From assembly GCA_021292105.1 (NCBI GenBank), contig CM037861.1, positions 47,485,310 through 47,549,309 on the forward strand: a DNA stretch of 64,000 nt, read 5' to 3'. The position numbers and the translations under genes are program-made. Below are positions 23,599 through 35,248 of the stretch, one piece after another. The stretch comes from Anadara kagoshimensis. Taxonomy: Eukaryota > Mollusca > Bivalvia > Arcoida > Arcidae. Position 1 is the first letter of the stretch. Every line of letters starts with the position of its first letter. The notes under the pieces are model-generated. The model was not told the DNA's origin. It made no database searches and was given only the letters and a program-made list of their open reading frames with translations.

Positions 23599-24074
23599 TT
23601 GCTCAACAGTCTAAAACTTCCAGTTTTCAGTTAACTGTGAAAGTATTATAACAAAGCATGTTATAATCCGTGAGAGTAGCAAACACTGTCTTGTTACGTC
23701 TTCATTCATGTGGTGTAATTCGATAATTCAGGAAAATGAAAGATCATAAAAGCACAGAGTATGGTATTTTAACTCTACTACGTCATGTATCACACTGCTG
23801 TGTTTTATTCAGGTAATCCAGGTACGACCGAGTATTTTATGTAAATTGATATGATCCATAAAATCCAAGTGGACTATAAATAATCACCAATTATTGATGA
23901 AACCTGGTCTTTTTATGACTGAATCTGGCAGAATTCCGCATATTTCTATTAGCGCAATAGGACCCTTGTCAATTATGAGAGAATAAACTTTTAAATCACT
24001 CAGATTAACAATTGTACATTTCCTCTACAAAGAGGAAAGTATGTATGAAGCAATCGATACAATGTGTTCGCAGA

Positions 24075-25316
24075 TACAGTACAGACCTGTCGAAAGTTTA
24101 ACACTAAGGTCACTAATCAGTGCAGAATATAAGTTCATTTCGGTCGATCGTTAGATCGGCTGTAGTGCAGAATAGGCACTCGTTAGATCGGCTGCAGTGT
24201 AGAATAGGCGCTTATTCCGGCCGCTCATTAGATCGGCTGTAGTGCAGAATAGGCGCTCATTTCGGCCGCTAATTAGATCGACTGCAGTGTAGAATAGGCG
24301 CTTATTCCGGCCGCTCGTTAGATCGGCTGCAGTGTAGAATATGCGCTTATTCCGACCGCTCGTTAGATCGGCTGCAGTGTAGAATAGGCGCTTATTCCGG
24401 CCGCTCATTAGATCGGCTGTAGTGCAGAATAGGCGCTCATTTCGGCCGCTAATTAGATCGACTGCAGTGTAGAATAGGCGCTTATTCCGACCGCTCATTA
24501 GATCGACTGCAGTGTAGAATAGGCACTTATTCCGACCGCTCGTTAGATCGGCTGCAGTGTAGAATAGGCGCTTATTCCGGCCGCTCGTTAGATCGGCTTC
24601 AGTGCAGAATATGCGCTTATTCCGGCCGCTCGTTAGATCGGCTGCAGTGTAGAATATGCGCTTATTCCGGCCGCTCGTTAGATCGGCTGCAGTGTAGAAT
24701 AGGCGCTTATTCCGACCGCTCGTTAGATCGGCTGCAGCGTAGAATATGCGCTTATTCCGGCCGCTCGTTAGATCGGCTGCAGTGTAGAATAGGCGCTTAT
24801 TCCTGCCGCTCGTTAGATCGGCTGCAGTGTAGAATAGGCGCTTATTCCGGCCGCTCGTTAGATCGGCTGCAGTGTAGAATAGGCGCTTATTCCGACCGCT
24901 CGTTAGATTGGCTGCAGTGTAGAATAGGCGCTTATTCCGGCCGCTCGTTAGATCGGCTGCAGTGTAGAATAGGCGCTTATTCCGGCCGCTCGTTAGATCG
25001 GCTGCAGCGTAGAATATGCGCTTATTCCGGCCGCTCGTTAGATCGGCTGCAGTGTAGAATAGGCGCTTATTCCGACCGCTCGTTAGATTGGCTGCAGTGT
25101 AGAATAGGCGCTTATTCCGGCCGCTCGTTAGATCGGCTGCAGTGTAGAATAGGCGCTTATTCCGGCCGCTCGTTAGCTCGGCTGCATTTCGACAGCTGCT
25201 ATCTATCTCTCTACAGCTCCTCAGCCACTGGCTTTCCATATGTCTGCCACTTTTCAGTCGAGCTTCAACTCCTTTTCGTTACTCCTGTGTTAAACTTTCG
25301 ACAGGCCTGTACTGTA
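24075..25316. mobile_element. CAGTACAG-family element carrying a 45-bp minisatellite (copy 1)
   Basis: The left end TACAGTACAGACCTGTCGAA and right end TCGACAGGCCTGTACTGTA are intact. Between them, from 24150 to about 25185, lies a 45-bp tandem array in which the unit reads ADLTSGRNKRLFYTA on the minus strand. The right arm (25186-25316) carries GACAGCTGCTATCTATCTCT and ACTTTTCAGTCGAGCTTC, shared with the inverted copy at 28432-29735. Confidence 0.85.
24150..25185 (-). repeat. 45-bp minisatellite, about 23 units, with 180-bp higher-order period
   Basis: The unit as read on plus is near CGTTAGATCGGCTGCAGTGT AGAATAGGCG CTTATTCCGGCCGCT. Variant units (ATATGCG, GACCG, AATTAGATCGAC) recur every four units: 24181-24300 is repeated at 24361-24480, and the GATTGG variant at 24907 recurs at 25087. 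Because 45 is a multiple of three and one frame lacks stops, a 362-residue open frame spans it on minus. It has no independent sign of being translated. Confidence 0.9.
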
Positions 25317-25456
25317 CGCGCCTCGCGACTGCCTTTCGACAGCTTTATATATATCTTACTACAGCTTCTCAGCTACCCGTATCTCTGTCACTTTTCAGTC
25401 GAGCTTCGACTCCTTTTCATTACCCCCTGTGTTAAACTTTCGACAGGTCTGTACTA
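25317..25456. mobile_element. Partial right end of a second CAGTACAG-family element
   Basis: It repeats the right arm of the preceding element, from CTTTCGACAGCTT through CACTTTTCAGTCGAGCTTCG to TTTCGACAGGTCTGTACTA. It looks like a duplicated or truncated neighbour. A similar doubled arm is present, inverted, at 28440-28615. Confidence 0.75.
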
Positions 25457-26057
25457 TGTTACTTATCGATTGTGATTGAACAGCTGTATTATGTTTTTTT
25501 TTTTTAAGAAACAGCATTTGTTTTCCTTCTTATTCTGACATTTTAAAAAGTTTTTTGTGATTTTGAGGGAGGGTCAATTTGTAGGACACGTGTTCTGAAT
25601 AACGAACTGATCAAACGGTTATTTCTTTGAGTGGTAGACTCAAAAGGCTTGTTTGTATTATTAATTCGCCGTTATTCAGTGAGCGAATTGACAAATTAGA
25701 ATTAAATGACCATATAACAGACTTTTAAAGACTAAATCAATTACTCAGCCAGTTACTACGGCGGCGTGGAAGGACCGTAAAGTTACAAATGTCTAGGCTA
25801 GGCAAAACACCATTGTAAAATGCCTGAGCAGTTGTATGCACATATAGCATCTATTACAAACGCCCTGTTCTCAATTACCCGTAACAGATGTCACCACGCT
25901 TAAAGGGTGGGTCGATATTTAATTATTTTTCATAAATAAGTTCATTGACATTAGTCTCCACGTACTATATTTACGTTCTGAACTAAATGCAACAATTTAC
26001 AATTTACGTCAGAGGTCTTAAGGTTCAAAACCTGGTTTGGAACAATAATACTACACA
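25457..26057. other. Intergenic, nothing recognised
   Basis: Short poly(T) at about 25495. No repeat unit or exon identified. Confidence 0.45.
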
Positions 26058-26276
26058 TACACTACATGTCTGTCAACAGTTTAACACTAAGCTAACAAAT
26101 TAGTGCCGAATGGGCAGCTCACTTCGGCCTCTCGTTAGCTAAATGTCGACAGCAGCTGCCATCAGCATCTCGGCAGTTTTTCTGTCACTAGAAATCTATA
26201 TCTCAGCCACTCGACAGTCGAGCTTTGATTCCTTTTCGTTAGCTTAGTTTTAAACTTTTAACAGATCGGTACTGTA
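26058..26276. mobile_element. CAGTACAG-family MITE with a single ancestral-type 45-bp unit
   Basis: Diverged ends are ACATGTCTGTCAACAGTTTA and TTTTAACAGATCGGTACTGT. The segment GCCGAATGGGCAGCTCACTT CGGCCTCTCGTTAGC corresponds to one unit of the arrays at 24150 and 28615, so the array arose by amplifying a normal internal part of the element. Confidence 0.75.
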
Positions 26277-26559
26277 CTATGGAAGACACATTCTATGTCG
26301 ATACATTATAGCTTATGAACTTATACCAATTGAAACAAATTTTGTATACATTGTACATGTTTTACCTGATACACAAAACAAGAGGTAGGTACCAAAAACA
26401 CAAAACAAACTGTTAACAAACTATCCGATAATTGCCTAATTGAGAAACGTCTGGATCCAATCTGACCCATACCTCTGAGTAAAACAGTAACAAAATTAAA
26501 ATACTGAAAGCACCAAAAATAACGAACTACACATCAATGTAGACTAATAATGAAACTAA

Positions 26560-26735
26560 TACAATCAAACCTGCCTTAAGACTACCTCTATATAAGGACC
26601 ACCTGCTACAAGTAAAAATTTAACCCAATCCCTCTTTATTCATGCTAATTAAACCTGTATATAAGAGACAACTAACCATAAAACCACTTTTACTGGTTCC
26701 CTTGGGTGGCCTATATAGACAGGTTTGACTGTTTA
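26560..26735. mobile_element. ACAGTC-family MITE
   Basis: It begins ACAATCAAACCTGCCTTAAG and ends GACAGGTTTGACTGT, so the termini are recognisably inverted. The shared inner block is TTTACTGGTTCCCTTGGGTG. Confidence 0.75.
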
Positions 26736-27466
26736 TGTACTTTCTTAAGATGTCCAATGCTTGTTTTAAAAGCGAATTCAAGTCATAATTATGTATGATA
26801 ATCATCAAAATGTTATGTTCCAGATAGAGAAATGTACACTGTTTTCATTTAAATTCAGTCACCGTCAACTTTTACTATTGTTATTAATATTTTTTATTTT
26901 TGCATAGAAATTTGAAATTTAATTAAAATTAATTTCTTTGGAAGGAAATTTACATAACATTTTTACTTTATATAGTCATACAAATGATTATGCAGCATAA
27001 TGGAAAATGACTGTCGTTAATAATTAAAATATATTGTGGAAATTTTAATAAACGATATTTGAATAACATATACATATGAAATATCATGCAATTAAATTTA
27101 ATAAATTTCAAAACATTTTAATAACATTTCTTTAAGTATAGAAGAATGAATGATCGTACGTACGTAAGTCACTGGAAAAAAAAATCGAAAACCACAACAA
27201 TTGCAAAAAAATCAGCATTCGTGAAATATAAAGACGCGTAATTTTGTAAATGATATGTGATTCATGATACGTTTAAAATTTGTGGAATATTTTTAAATTT
27301 TTGTACTACGTTTTTGATTACACAAATGACATCAGATATGTTGCTTTCTGTCGTATTCTTTGTTTGAATTTAAAATAGTACTTAAAGAATAGATATCAAT
27401 GAAAACAAAAACTCTTCCGTTTTAAGAAGGCTAGAAATCGGTTCAAAACAAAAACAGGTCCAGTTT

Positions 27467-27713
27467 CCTTATCATGTCTTAACTAAGATTTCCTTTACAT
27501 TAAATCTGGCAAATTTGAAATGTGAGTAATTCTGTTTGTTTTCAAGATTTTCACAAATTTAAGGTGTCATTTTGAAGATCGCTATAAGCTTAATACATCT
27601 ATAATTTTGTTTTGTTCAAACTTTTTTTTCGTAGTATCATGAAATATGGCCAAATTTTGCCAGATTTAAGTTGAAGGAAATCTTAGTAAAGGATTGATTG
27701 TGAAACTGGAGCC
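27467..27713. mobile_element. GTTTCACAATCATT-family inverted-repeat element
   Basis: The left part TCTTAACTAAGATTTCCTTT is inverse to the right part AAGGAAATCTTAGTAAAGGA. The termini are CAGTTTCC (decayed) and GATTGTGAAACTGG, with CTGGCAAATTTG inside. Confidence 0.7.
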
Positions 27714-28431
27714 AACAGAATTATTTTTTTACTATTTTTGTCACAAGTAAGACTTACGTATTGCCTGGTGTTTGTGTCCAATACGTATGATTTCTCGGCG
27801 AGTATCTAAGTTCAATCTTCGGAACGGAAATCTAGATAGTATATAAATATAAAGCAACAAGGCGTACCCTTAACAGTTGACCTGTCCTTAATCACCGGCC
27901 TTAGTGTCGCACCTTTTATTAACATACCAAATTTGATGAGATAGATAATGGTGAGGATGAACTCTATCAACAACAACATTGAGTTTGTCTATAATTTTCT
28001 GTTACCTTATTTACTTTCACTTAAACATTAAACAACTATCAAAATTAACCCCTAATCACACTGCTATTGAAATGCAGTGTTTAACATTAAATATACTTTG
28101 TTTTATTACTTTAAGTACAATATTTAATGTAAATATGTTGTAAAACTGCTATATTTAGAAGTAAAGTCGCTAAAAGCCAGAAATGGACTGAAAAAATAAT
28201 GAAAAATTTATTTATGAGGTAACATGTGAAAGGTCGTGACCTTTGTAAAGATGGCTGAATGTTTAATATCCGTTATTAGGCAAAAACTATAAATTTTGTT
28301 TCCTAAAATGTAATAATTATTTAAATTTTGTGATTAGTTTAAAAGGTAAGTCTTGATATAATTGCGGGAAATAATTAATCATAATTGATAGAAACCATAA
28401 AATCAATTACTTATAATTAGCTAGAGGCGCG
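27714..28431. other. Intergenic, nothing recognised
   Basis: AT-rich; no exon or repeat recognised. Confidence 0.45.
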
Positions 28432-29735
28432 TACAGTACAGACCAGTCGAAAATTTAACACAGGGGTAATGAAAAGGAGTAGAAACTCGACTAAGTGACA
28501 GAGATATGGGTAGTCAGTAAAAAGGAGCCGAAGCTAGGTTGAAAGGTGACAGAAATATGGGTAACCAGTGGCGGAGAAGCTGTAGAGAGATAGATAGCAG
28601 CTGTCGAAAAGCAGTCGATCTAACGAGCGGCCGAAATGAGCGCCTATTCTGCACTGCAGCCGAGCTAACGAGCGGCCGAAATGAGCGCCTATTCTACACT
28701 GCAGCCGAGCTAACGAGCGGCCGAAATGAGCGCCTATTCTACACTGAAGCCGATCTAACGAGCGGCCGAAATGAGCGCCTATTCTACACTGAAGCCGATC
28801 TAACGAGCGGCCGAAATGAGCGCCTATTCTGCACTGCAGCCGAGCTAACGAGCGACCGAAATGAGCGCCTATTCTACACTGCAGCCGATCTAACGAGCGG
28901 CCGAAATGAGCGCCTATTCTGCACTGCAGCCGAGCTAACGAGCGGCCGAAATGAGCGCCTATTCTACACTGCAGCCGATCTAACGAGCGGCCGAAATGAG
29001 CGCCTATTCTGCACTGCAGCCGAGCTAACGAGCGGCCGAAATGAGCGCCTATTCTACACTGAAGCCGATCTAACGAGCGGCCGAAATGAGCGCCTATTCT
29101 ACACTGAAGCCGATCTAACGAGCGGCCGAAATGAGCGCCTATTCTGCACTGCAGCCGAGCTAACGAGCGACCGAAATGAGCGCCTATTCTACACTACAGC
29201 TGATCTAACGAGCGACCGAAATGAGCGCCTATTCTACACTACAGCTGATCTAACGAGCGACCGAAATGAGCGCCTATTCTACACTGCAGCTGATCTAACG
29301 AGCGGCCGAAATGAGCGCCTATTCTGCACTGCAGCCGAGCTAACGAGCGACCGAAATGAGCGCCTATTCTACACTACAGCTGATCTAACGAGCGACCGAA
29401 ATGAGCGCCTATTCTACACTGCAGCTGATCTAACGAGCGACCGAAATAAGCGCCTATTCTACACTGCAGCTGATCTAACGATCGACCGAAATGAGCGCCT
29501 ATTCTACACTGCAGTCAAGCTAACGAGCGGCCGATATGAACGCCTATTCTGCACTGCAGCCAAGCTAACAAGCGGCCGATATGAGCGCCTATTCTGCACT
29601 GAAGCCGAACTAACGAGCGGCCGATATGAGCGCCTATTCTGCACTGAAGCCGAGCTAACGAGCGGCCGATATGAGCGCCTATTCTACACCGATTAGTTAG
29701 CTTAGTGTTAAACTTTCGACAGGTCTGTACTTGTA
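28432..29735. mobile_element. CAGTACAG-family element carrying the 45-bp minisatellite (copy 2, inverted)
   Basis: The left end TACAGTACAGACCAGTCGAA and right end TTTCGACAGGTCTGTAC flank an array whose units are the inverse complement of those at 24150-25185. The left arm GAGAGATAGATAGCAGCTGT matches the right arm of copy 1 in reverse, so this is an inverted copy of the same composite element about 3.1 kb away. Confidence 0.85.
28615..29695 (+). repeat. 45-bp minisatellite, about 24 units
   Basis: The unit is near CTAACGAGCGGCCGAAATGA GCGCCTATTC TGCACTGCAGCCGAG. Variant units (GAAGCCGATC, ACTACAGCTGATC, CGAGCGACCG) occur in repeated blocks, indicating higher-order duplication. A 385-residue open frame repeating DLTSGRNERLF crosses it. 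The last four units (GATATGA variant) are more diverged. Confidence 0.9.
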
Positions 29736-30474
29736 TGTCATTTGTATGCAACATGCTTTCTTAAGTAACAAATAAACGTCTTCCGTGATGAAATCATTTT
29801 TAGGCGTTAACACGATTTTACATGAGAACAATAAGTACGGGATTGACTTTTTTTTACATTGATTTCACGTATTTTTGCTTGTATTTACCTGTGATAAATC
29901 GTTTTGTCTTCCACAGGAAAAGAAAAATAAGATATACTAGATTTTAATATAATCAATTAAACTACATTTAATTTAGCCGTAGTTTTACTGTGACGTCATA
30001 TATCACAGGCATATATTGAAGAGAGACATCTCTAACTTAAGCACGTACCTTAGTTATAAGTGGTCTATGTTTCATCATGATTCTGGATGGGTTTTTTATT
30101 GATAACACATACTTTGAACGGTTGCTATTGAATATTCATTCTTTAATATTGGTTTGGAGGGGAGTAACTCAACGGCAACTCAACAGTTGGTACTGAATCT
30201 CATACTGGTAGTATTGATGACATGTCAAAGAATATCTTAATCGGTAATCACAGTAATTAATATAATTTAAAACGGGTTGGCACTGATCTGAATCTCAATG
30301 TAATTTATTGTTAAAATTGTTGTGATTGCTGTTTGAATGATTACAAATTATATGCACCTTGCTTACATCAGTAAACTGGGTTTCAATTTCATTAATCATG
30401 AATTAAAAACGCCCAGTTGTGCGTTGAGAGTCACAGGAAACGATAACGCTAATGTGTAATTAAAGGGGCAAATG
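29736..30474. other. Intergenic, nothing recognised
   Basis: No repeat or exon recognised. Confidence 0.45.
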
Positions 30475-30815
30475 ACATATCTTATGACATACTGATCATT
30501 GGTTCTATGTGACCTACTTTTGACATTCTGAGGACTGGTGCTTTGTGACCTACTTTTAACACCGAGGATTGGTGCTTTGTGACCTACTTTTAACATATTG
30601 AGGATGGTTACTTTTTTATCTACTTATGTCATACTTGAGATTGGTACATTGTGACCTACTTTTGGGATTAGGAGGATTGGTGCTTTGCGACCTACATATG
30701 ACATACTGGCGATTGATACATATTGACCTAATTTTGATATATTGATGATTGTCACTTTGTGACCTAATTATGACACGCTGAAGATCGGTACTTTTTGATC
30801 TACTTTTGAGATAAT
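30475..30815. repeat. 36-bp degenerate tandem repeat, about 9 copies
   Basis: The motif GACCTACTTTT or a variant occurs at 30511, 30547, 30581, 30617, 30653, 30689, 30725, 30761 and 30797, almost always 36 bp apart. GAGGATTGGTGCTTTGT is the other half of the unit. Confidence 0.9.
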
Positions 30816-31587
30816 AAGTAATTTAATTTGTCAGAAGGCATTCCAAGGAGACCATATTCTAAAAAGTCTTTTGGTACTCTACATGCGTGGGAAATAGCAA
30901 TGGAGTAACAGAGTACATAATATAAATGTTCCGTAATTAGTAAAATAAGACTTAATACGAACAGGGGATATACTAACGGTTTATACTAATCATATTATAC
31001 ACTGTCCCCTTTTATTAGTACTGTTAGACCTAATAACTTCTTTTATACCGATTAAAATAAGCGTTTCTAAACCGACTTATTTTGTGACTTTCTTAGTCTT
31101 ACAATAAATGCTTTTCATAAGACTATTTGTACAAAGTGATCGTTATTAAAACCAAACGAATCCTTACTTAGTCTCCTAATCACCACAATTTGTAGTATAC
31201 AATGAACTGTAAGCCCTCAAACTTGACCTAAAATGTTTAGATATTTTCTATATGTTTTGTGTGATTGTGTAGAACTCCATGAATAAGAATGCACAAAGGT
31301 TAAGATATTTTGTTATAAAATTGTCATTTTTAAAAGTAAAGTATGACAAGTTAATTTTCTTTTCATAGATTTCTCGTAATAAATGTTTTTCATTGAAACA
31401 AGTGAGAAAATACTCTTGATTTGTTTTTAAAATAATGGTGTTCTAGATAACAAATTTGTAAGAAAATAACATTTACAAAAGTAACCATGTGCAAACACTC
31501 CTCTGGAGGTAAGATGATCTGGAAGAAATGTGAAATATCAACTATCAAAATAGTAGAGCTTCTGTACATTTTTATGTCAGCTGTAGA
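30816..31587. other. Intergenic, nothing recognised
   Basis: AT-rich; no exon or repeat recognised. Confidence 0.45.
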
Positions 31588-31760
31588 TACAGTCCTAAGG
31601 ACACCTCTATGTAGGGTCCACCTGCTTATAAAGGTCAGCAGAATCGTATACCGATTGTCCCTTAATAATTTTATATGAACATGTATATAAAGGCCACCCG
31701 TCTATAAAGGCCACTTTTACTGGTTCCCTTGGGTGGCCTTTATAGACAGGTTTGACTGCA
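31588..31760. mobile_element. ACAGTC-family MITE, well preserved
   Basis: It starts TACAGTCCTAAGGACACCTC and ends TATAGACAGGTTTGACTG. The inner TATAAAGGCCACCCGTCTAT and CACTTTTACTGGTTCCCTTG are close to the family consensus. Confidence 0.8.
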
Positions 31761-33422
31761 TAATCTAATAACTTGGTGGCACCATATAGCCAAGCAATGG
31801 ACACAATCTATTATTGCAAATCCTTAGGTTCAATTCAGGCCTACACGATGATGCATCCAAATACATCATGCGTGTATGTTTCTAAATAACTCGAGTGTTC
31901 TTTCAGACACACTTTTATCAGTGCTGACCAAGGTCCGAAATCATAAGTGACCATTATTTAACGTCTTAGTAAGACTTGTTTAGTATAAATTGCCCAATTT
32001 TACAGCCAATAAATCTAGCAACATGTTTCAAATTAAAATTCTAAATCCCTAAATATTTATAAATTAAAGTACATTGACTAAAATCAAATATCTTGAAGAC
32101 AAATAGGTATTGATAAGTAAACCTAATCTGGCGAATCTATTGTAGATAAACATGGTAAAAATATAGGCAAAATAAGACGAATGCCGAGAGGAAAGTTATA
32201 AAATATACGCGTATCAAACCAAGATATCGCCAAATCCTAATGCCTTTAACTGCTCTTGGGCATGATAAACCATGCGACAAATTTTGATGTTATTTATCAG
32301 AATTTTATTGTTAACTCGCTGTTCTGAAGTTTTAAAAAGATTAATGTCAAAAGGTCTTCATATAATTTATATGAATAAAAATTTAATAATATATTGGTGT
32401 ATTATTTGAACCACTGGGAAGCACTTTTAAATTTTATAAAATCTCATTTATTTGCCTCGTTTTTTGACATATCTTACATAGACACCAACAGTCAATGTAT
32501 GCGACCTTTTGACACTGTTGATGTTGTTGGAACTTTCTAGGTTTAATTATTGGCATACCACTAACAAAACTAGTAAACAAGGTGTGTGATATCAACATTA
32601 GTGAAATTGAATTTCCATCTAATTTAATTTCACATTGTTGTGTTTCTATTTTATTCGTTTGTTTTGTGTTCTTGGTTGCAATGAATATTCTTGACAATAC
32701 TATTGCTACAACTGAAAATGAAACTGCATACCAATTTATTTGCTGTGCCAAACACAGCTCCAAGCGCTGCGCAAAAGTATTAGGTACCCCTATTATATCT
32801 AAGCGTGACTACAAATGCAGATTACTTGTCAATACTATTGTAACAAGTCTCAATGAAACTGCCTACGAATGCATTTGCTGTGTCACATCTCTGAATGTTC
32901 AAAAAAGTAAAGTGATACATATTAGTCATCCATATTATTATTTTGTTTGATGAAATTAATTTAATTCATTTGACGACTTTCATGGTGAATTCGAGCTGTT
33001 GTAAGGCACGCGTATGCTGGTAATCATACCAGCTGATGAGATTTTATTTAATTAGATAATGATTCCGAGAAAGCTTCAGTATACCCTATTTAATCATAAA
33101 TATTTTATTCATATGCTATATCTAAAACGTAATATTACGGACACTAAGAAATCGCTTTACAATAAAAACAAAACATGTGTATCCAAAACAAAAGAAAACA
33201 AAATGTAACAATAAGTAACATGTTAGGTGGAATTAATTAGTGAGTCAATCTAGTGTGAGAACCTTCTGTATAATTAATGAATAGTCACTTAAGGTTTATC
33301 TATGTGCATATTACCTTCGAGAAAAGAGCAATACGCGGAAAATCACATTAAGTGAAGAAATTGGCAATCGATAATGGAGGATTATGTCGATTTCATGTAC
33401 AACAATATAACAACTTTGTATG
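31761..33422. other. Intergenic with one in-frame ~138-bp duplication
   Basis: Around 32688-32760 and 32825-32895 two segments share the pattern CTTG-ACAATACTATTG...GAAACTGC, about 137-138 bp apart. An open frame on plus (32582-32950) contains both as related peptides with NETAY and ICC. No splice sites or family were recognised. The rest holds nothing identifiable. Confidence 0.4.
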
Positions 33423-33654
33423 TATAGTCGAACAAAACTGACCTGTCCGCTTGACCTTTTATTAGGAATATTCATTTCAGAAGGATCCATCCAACATATG
33501 GGTAGTATTAGAATTTACAGTTAATACATACACGGTGCATGTGTTCATTCTTTGAAAATAGTGCTACCTATTAAGTACTTCTGTAACCTGTTCTCGTCCA
33601 TAAGAAATATTTAAAGTAAAGGTCAAGCGGACAGGTCAATGTTGCTTGCCTATA
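33423..33654. mobile_element. GTCCGCTTGACC-family MITE (copy 1)
   Basis: The termini GACCTGTCCGCTTGACCTTT and AAAGGTCAAGCGGACAGGTC are perfect inverse complements, extended outward by a weaker TATAG-C-AACAAAAC arm. It is about 232 bp with no coding sequence. Confidence 0.85.
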
Positions 33655-34667
33655 CTTCATGTATCCTAGTTTTATTTTATATATGTATTGTATACAGTAA
33701 GCCAAACGCTGACAGATGTTACACATTTATTATTCAGCAGATGTAACTCTATTAATCAAATTTTTATTTATCAAGCGTAACACGAGTGTGGAATTCACTC
33801 AAGACAAACCCTTCTATAGTGTTGATCAATGTTCAGATAACTTCAAATACTAAGTAAGATGTGTTATCTTTTATTTCGATTGCCTAAATGATAAATGGTT
33901 AAAAATGAGTCAATCTAAGTTTGACAGAACCCAGTAAAAGTTGAGTTATTGGGGATTTGCTGAAGAAAAGTAGATTAGCATTCCACTGATCAGACAGTCT
34001 TGACTAAGCTTTTTTCCTTCTCTAGTTCTAATTGCACATTAAACATTTTTCACCCGATTGTAACTTGTATTTTAAGCAAAGGCTATGGGGACGAGTTTCT
34101 TTAAGACCTTATGCCTGGTCTTGTTATCGAATCCATTTCACACTATATACATGTATGTTATTGTAACATTGACTGTATGCTTTCGCCTTTTTTGTGAATA
34201 AAATATCGATTGTGTTTTCAATCAGTTGTATTGAAAGAAAAATATATAAATCTCAGCATATACACTATGCATACTGTTCATTGGCGACTGTTGGCCCAAG
34301 ATCAGAAAGGAGGACAGGGAAACAGTCCAATATTAAGTTTCTTGAAACATAAAGTTTAGCTAAGGTATTTAGCAAAGGTATATATTGTAAATACAGATTT
34401 GATTTGTATTTTTGTGGTATTCACTTTTGAGTATGAATAGAGCTCGTCCAGAACTTCATAAGAGTGAGCTCTATATACGACATAACATAGCACATTACTC
34501 CTCATTCATACAACATTTGATGAGGAGATTATGATTATATACAACCAAATAACACAGAAAATAAATATCACTCTTATGCGATATTCAAATAAATGTTTCG
34601 ATATTATTTTATGTAAATGAACAAAATAAACAGCTGTTTCCTGAAACTGGAAAGTTTATGATACACC
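33655..34667. other. Intergenic, nothing recognised
   Basis: AT-rich; no exon or repeat recognised. Confidence 0.45.
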
Positions 34668-35019
34668 TTACCCTTTTCAGCGTATAACGTCTGTACTCTG
34701 TGTGATGTCGCTGTTTCACAACTTTGTGTTATGTCAAGTTAAAATCCAAGTAAGCGTTGAGGTAATGTTTCGTAATTTTAACCAATTCAATTTAAAAGTC
34801 CATTTCGAAATTACATTTGTATTACAACGCGAACTTATGCTCTTATTTTACCCTTTTCAGCGTAAAACGTCTGTTGTCTGTTTCACAACTCTGTGTTATG
34901 TCAAGTTAAAATCCAAGTAAGCGTTGAGGTAATGTTTCGTAATTTTAACCAATTCAATTTAAAAGTCCATTTCGAAATTACATTTGTATTACAACGCGAA
35001 CTTATGTTCTTATTTTACC
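34668..35019. repeat. Recent direct duplication, 180 bp and 172 bp
   Basis: Two head-to-tail copies start at TTACCCTTTTCAGCGTA (34668 and 34848) and are nearly identical over the last 140 bp. They differ by about a 13-bp deletion near 34875 in the second. Each copy has an acceptor-like CCCTTTTCAG and a donor-like CCAA|GTAAGC, so each resembles a small exon, but only the first keeps a 69-base multiple-of-three interval. Confidence 0.85.
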
Positions 35020-35248
35020 CGCCTTGTATAAATTTAAACTGTATTGATTTTCTTCATGTCCCAACAGACACAATATTTGTATAAGTACTATCACTTATAG
35101 TCGTATATATATACATTCTTTATGTATTACTGCTACCAGTTTATATATGTCACGTTTTGGTTTTATACCCGGCTTGAAATTCCCTGTTTAAATTACAATG
35201 GATCAACAAACAATAACACACAGCTATATCGATAAAGTTCTATTATTA

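Noticed and set aside
24075-29735. CRISPR-like arrays
   Set aside because: The repeats are contiguous 45-bp units with no unique spacers, lie inside transposon ends, and the genome is eukaryotic.
32434-32950. Opposed open frames on both strands as genes
   Set aside because: They overlap, lack splice signals and family resemblance; the plus frame is stretched by a local duplication.
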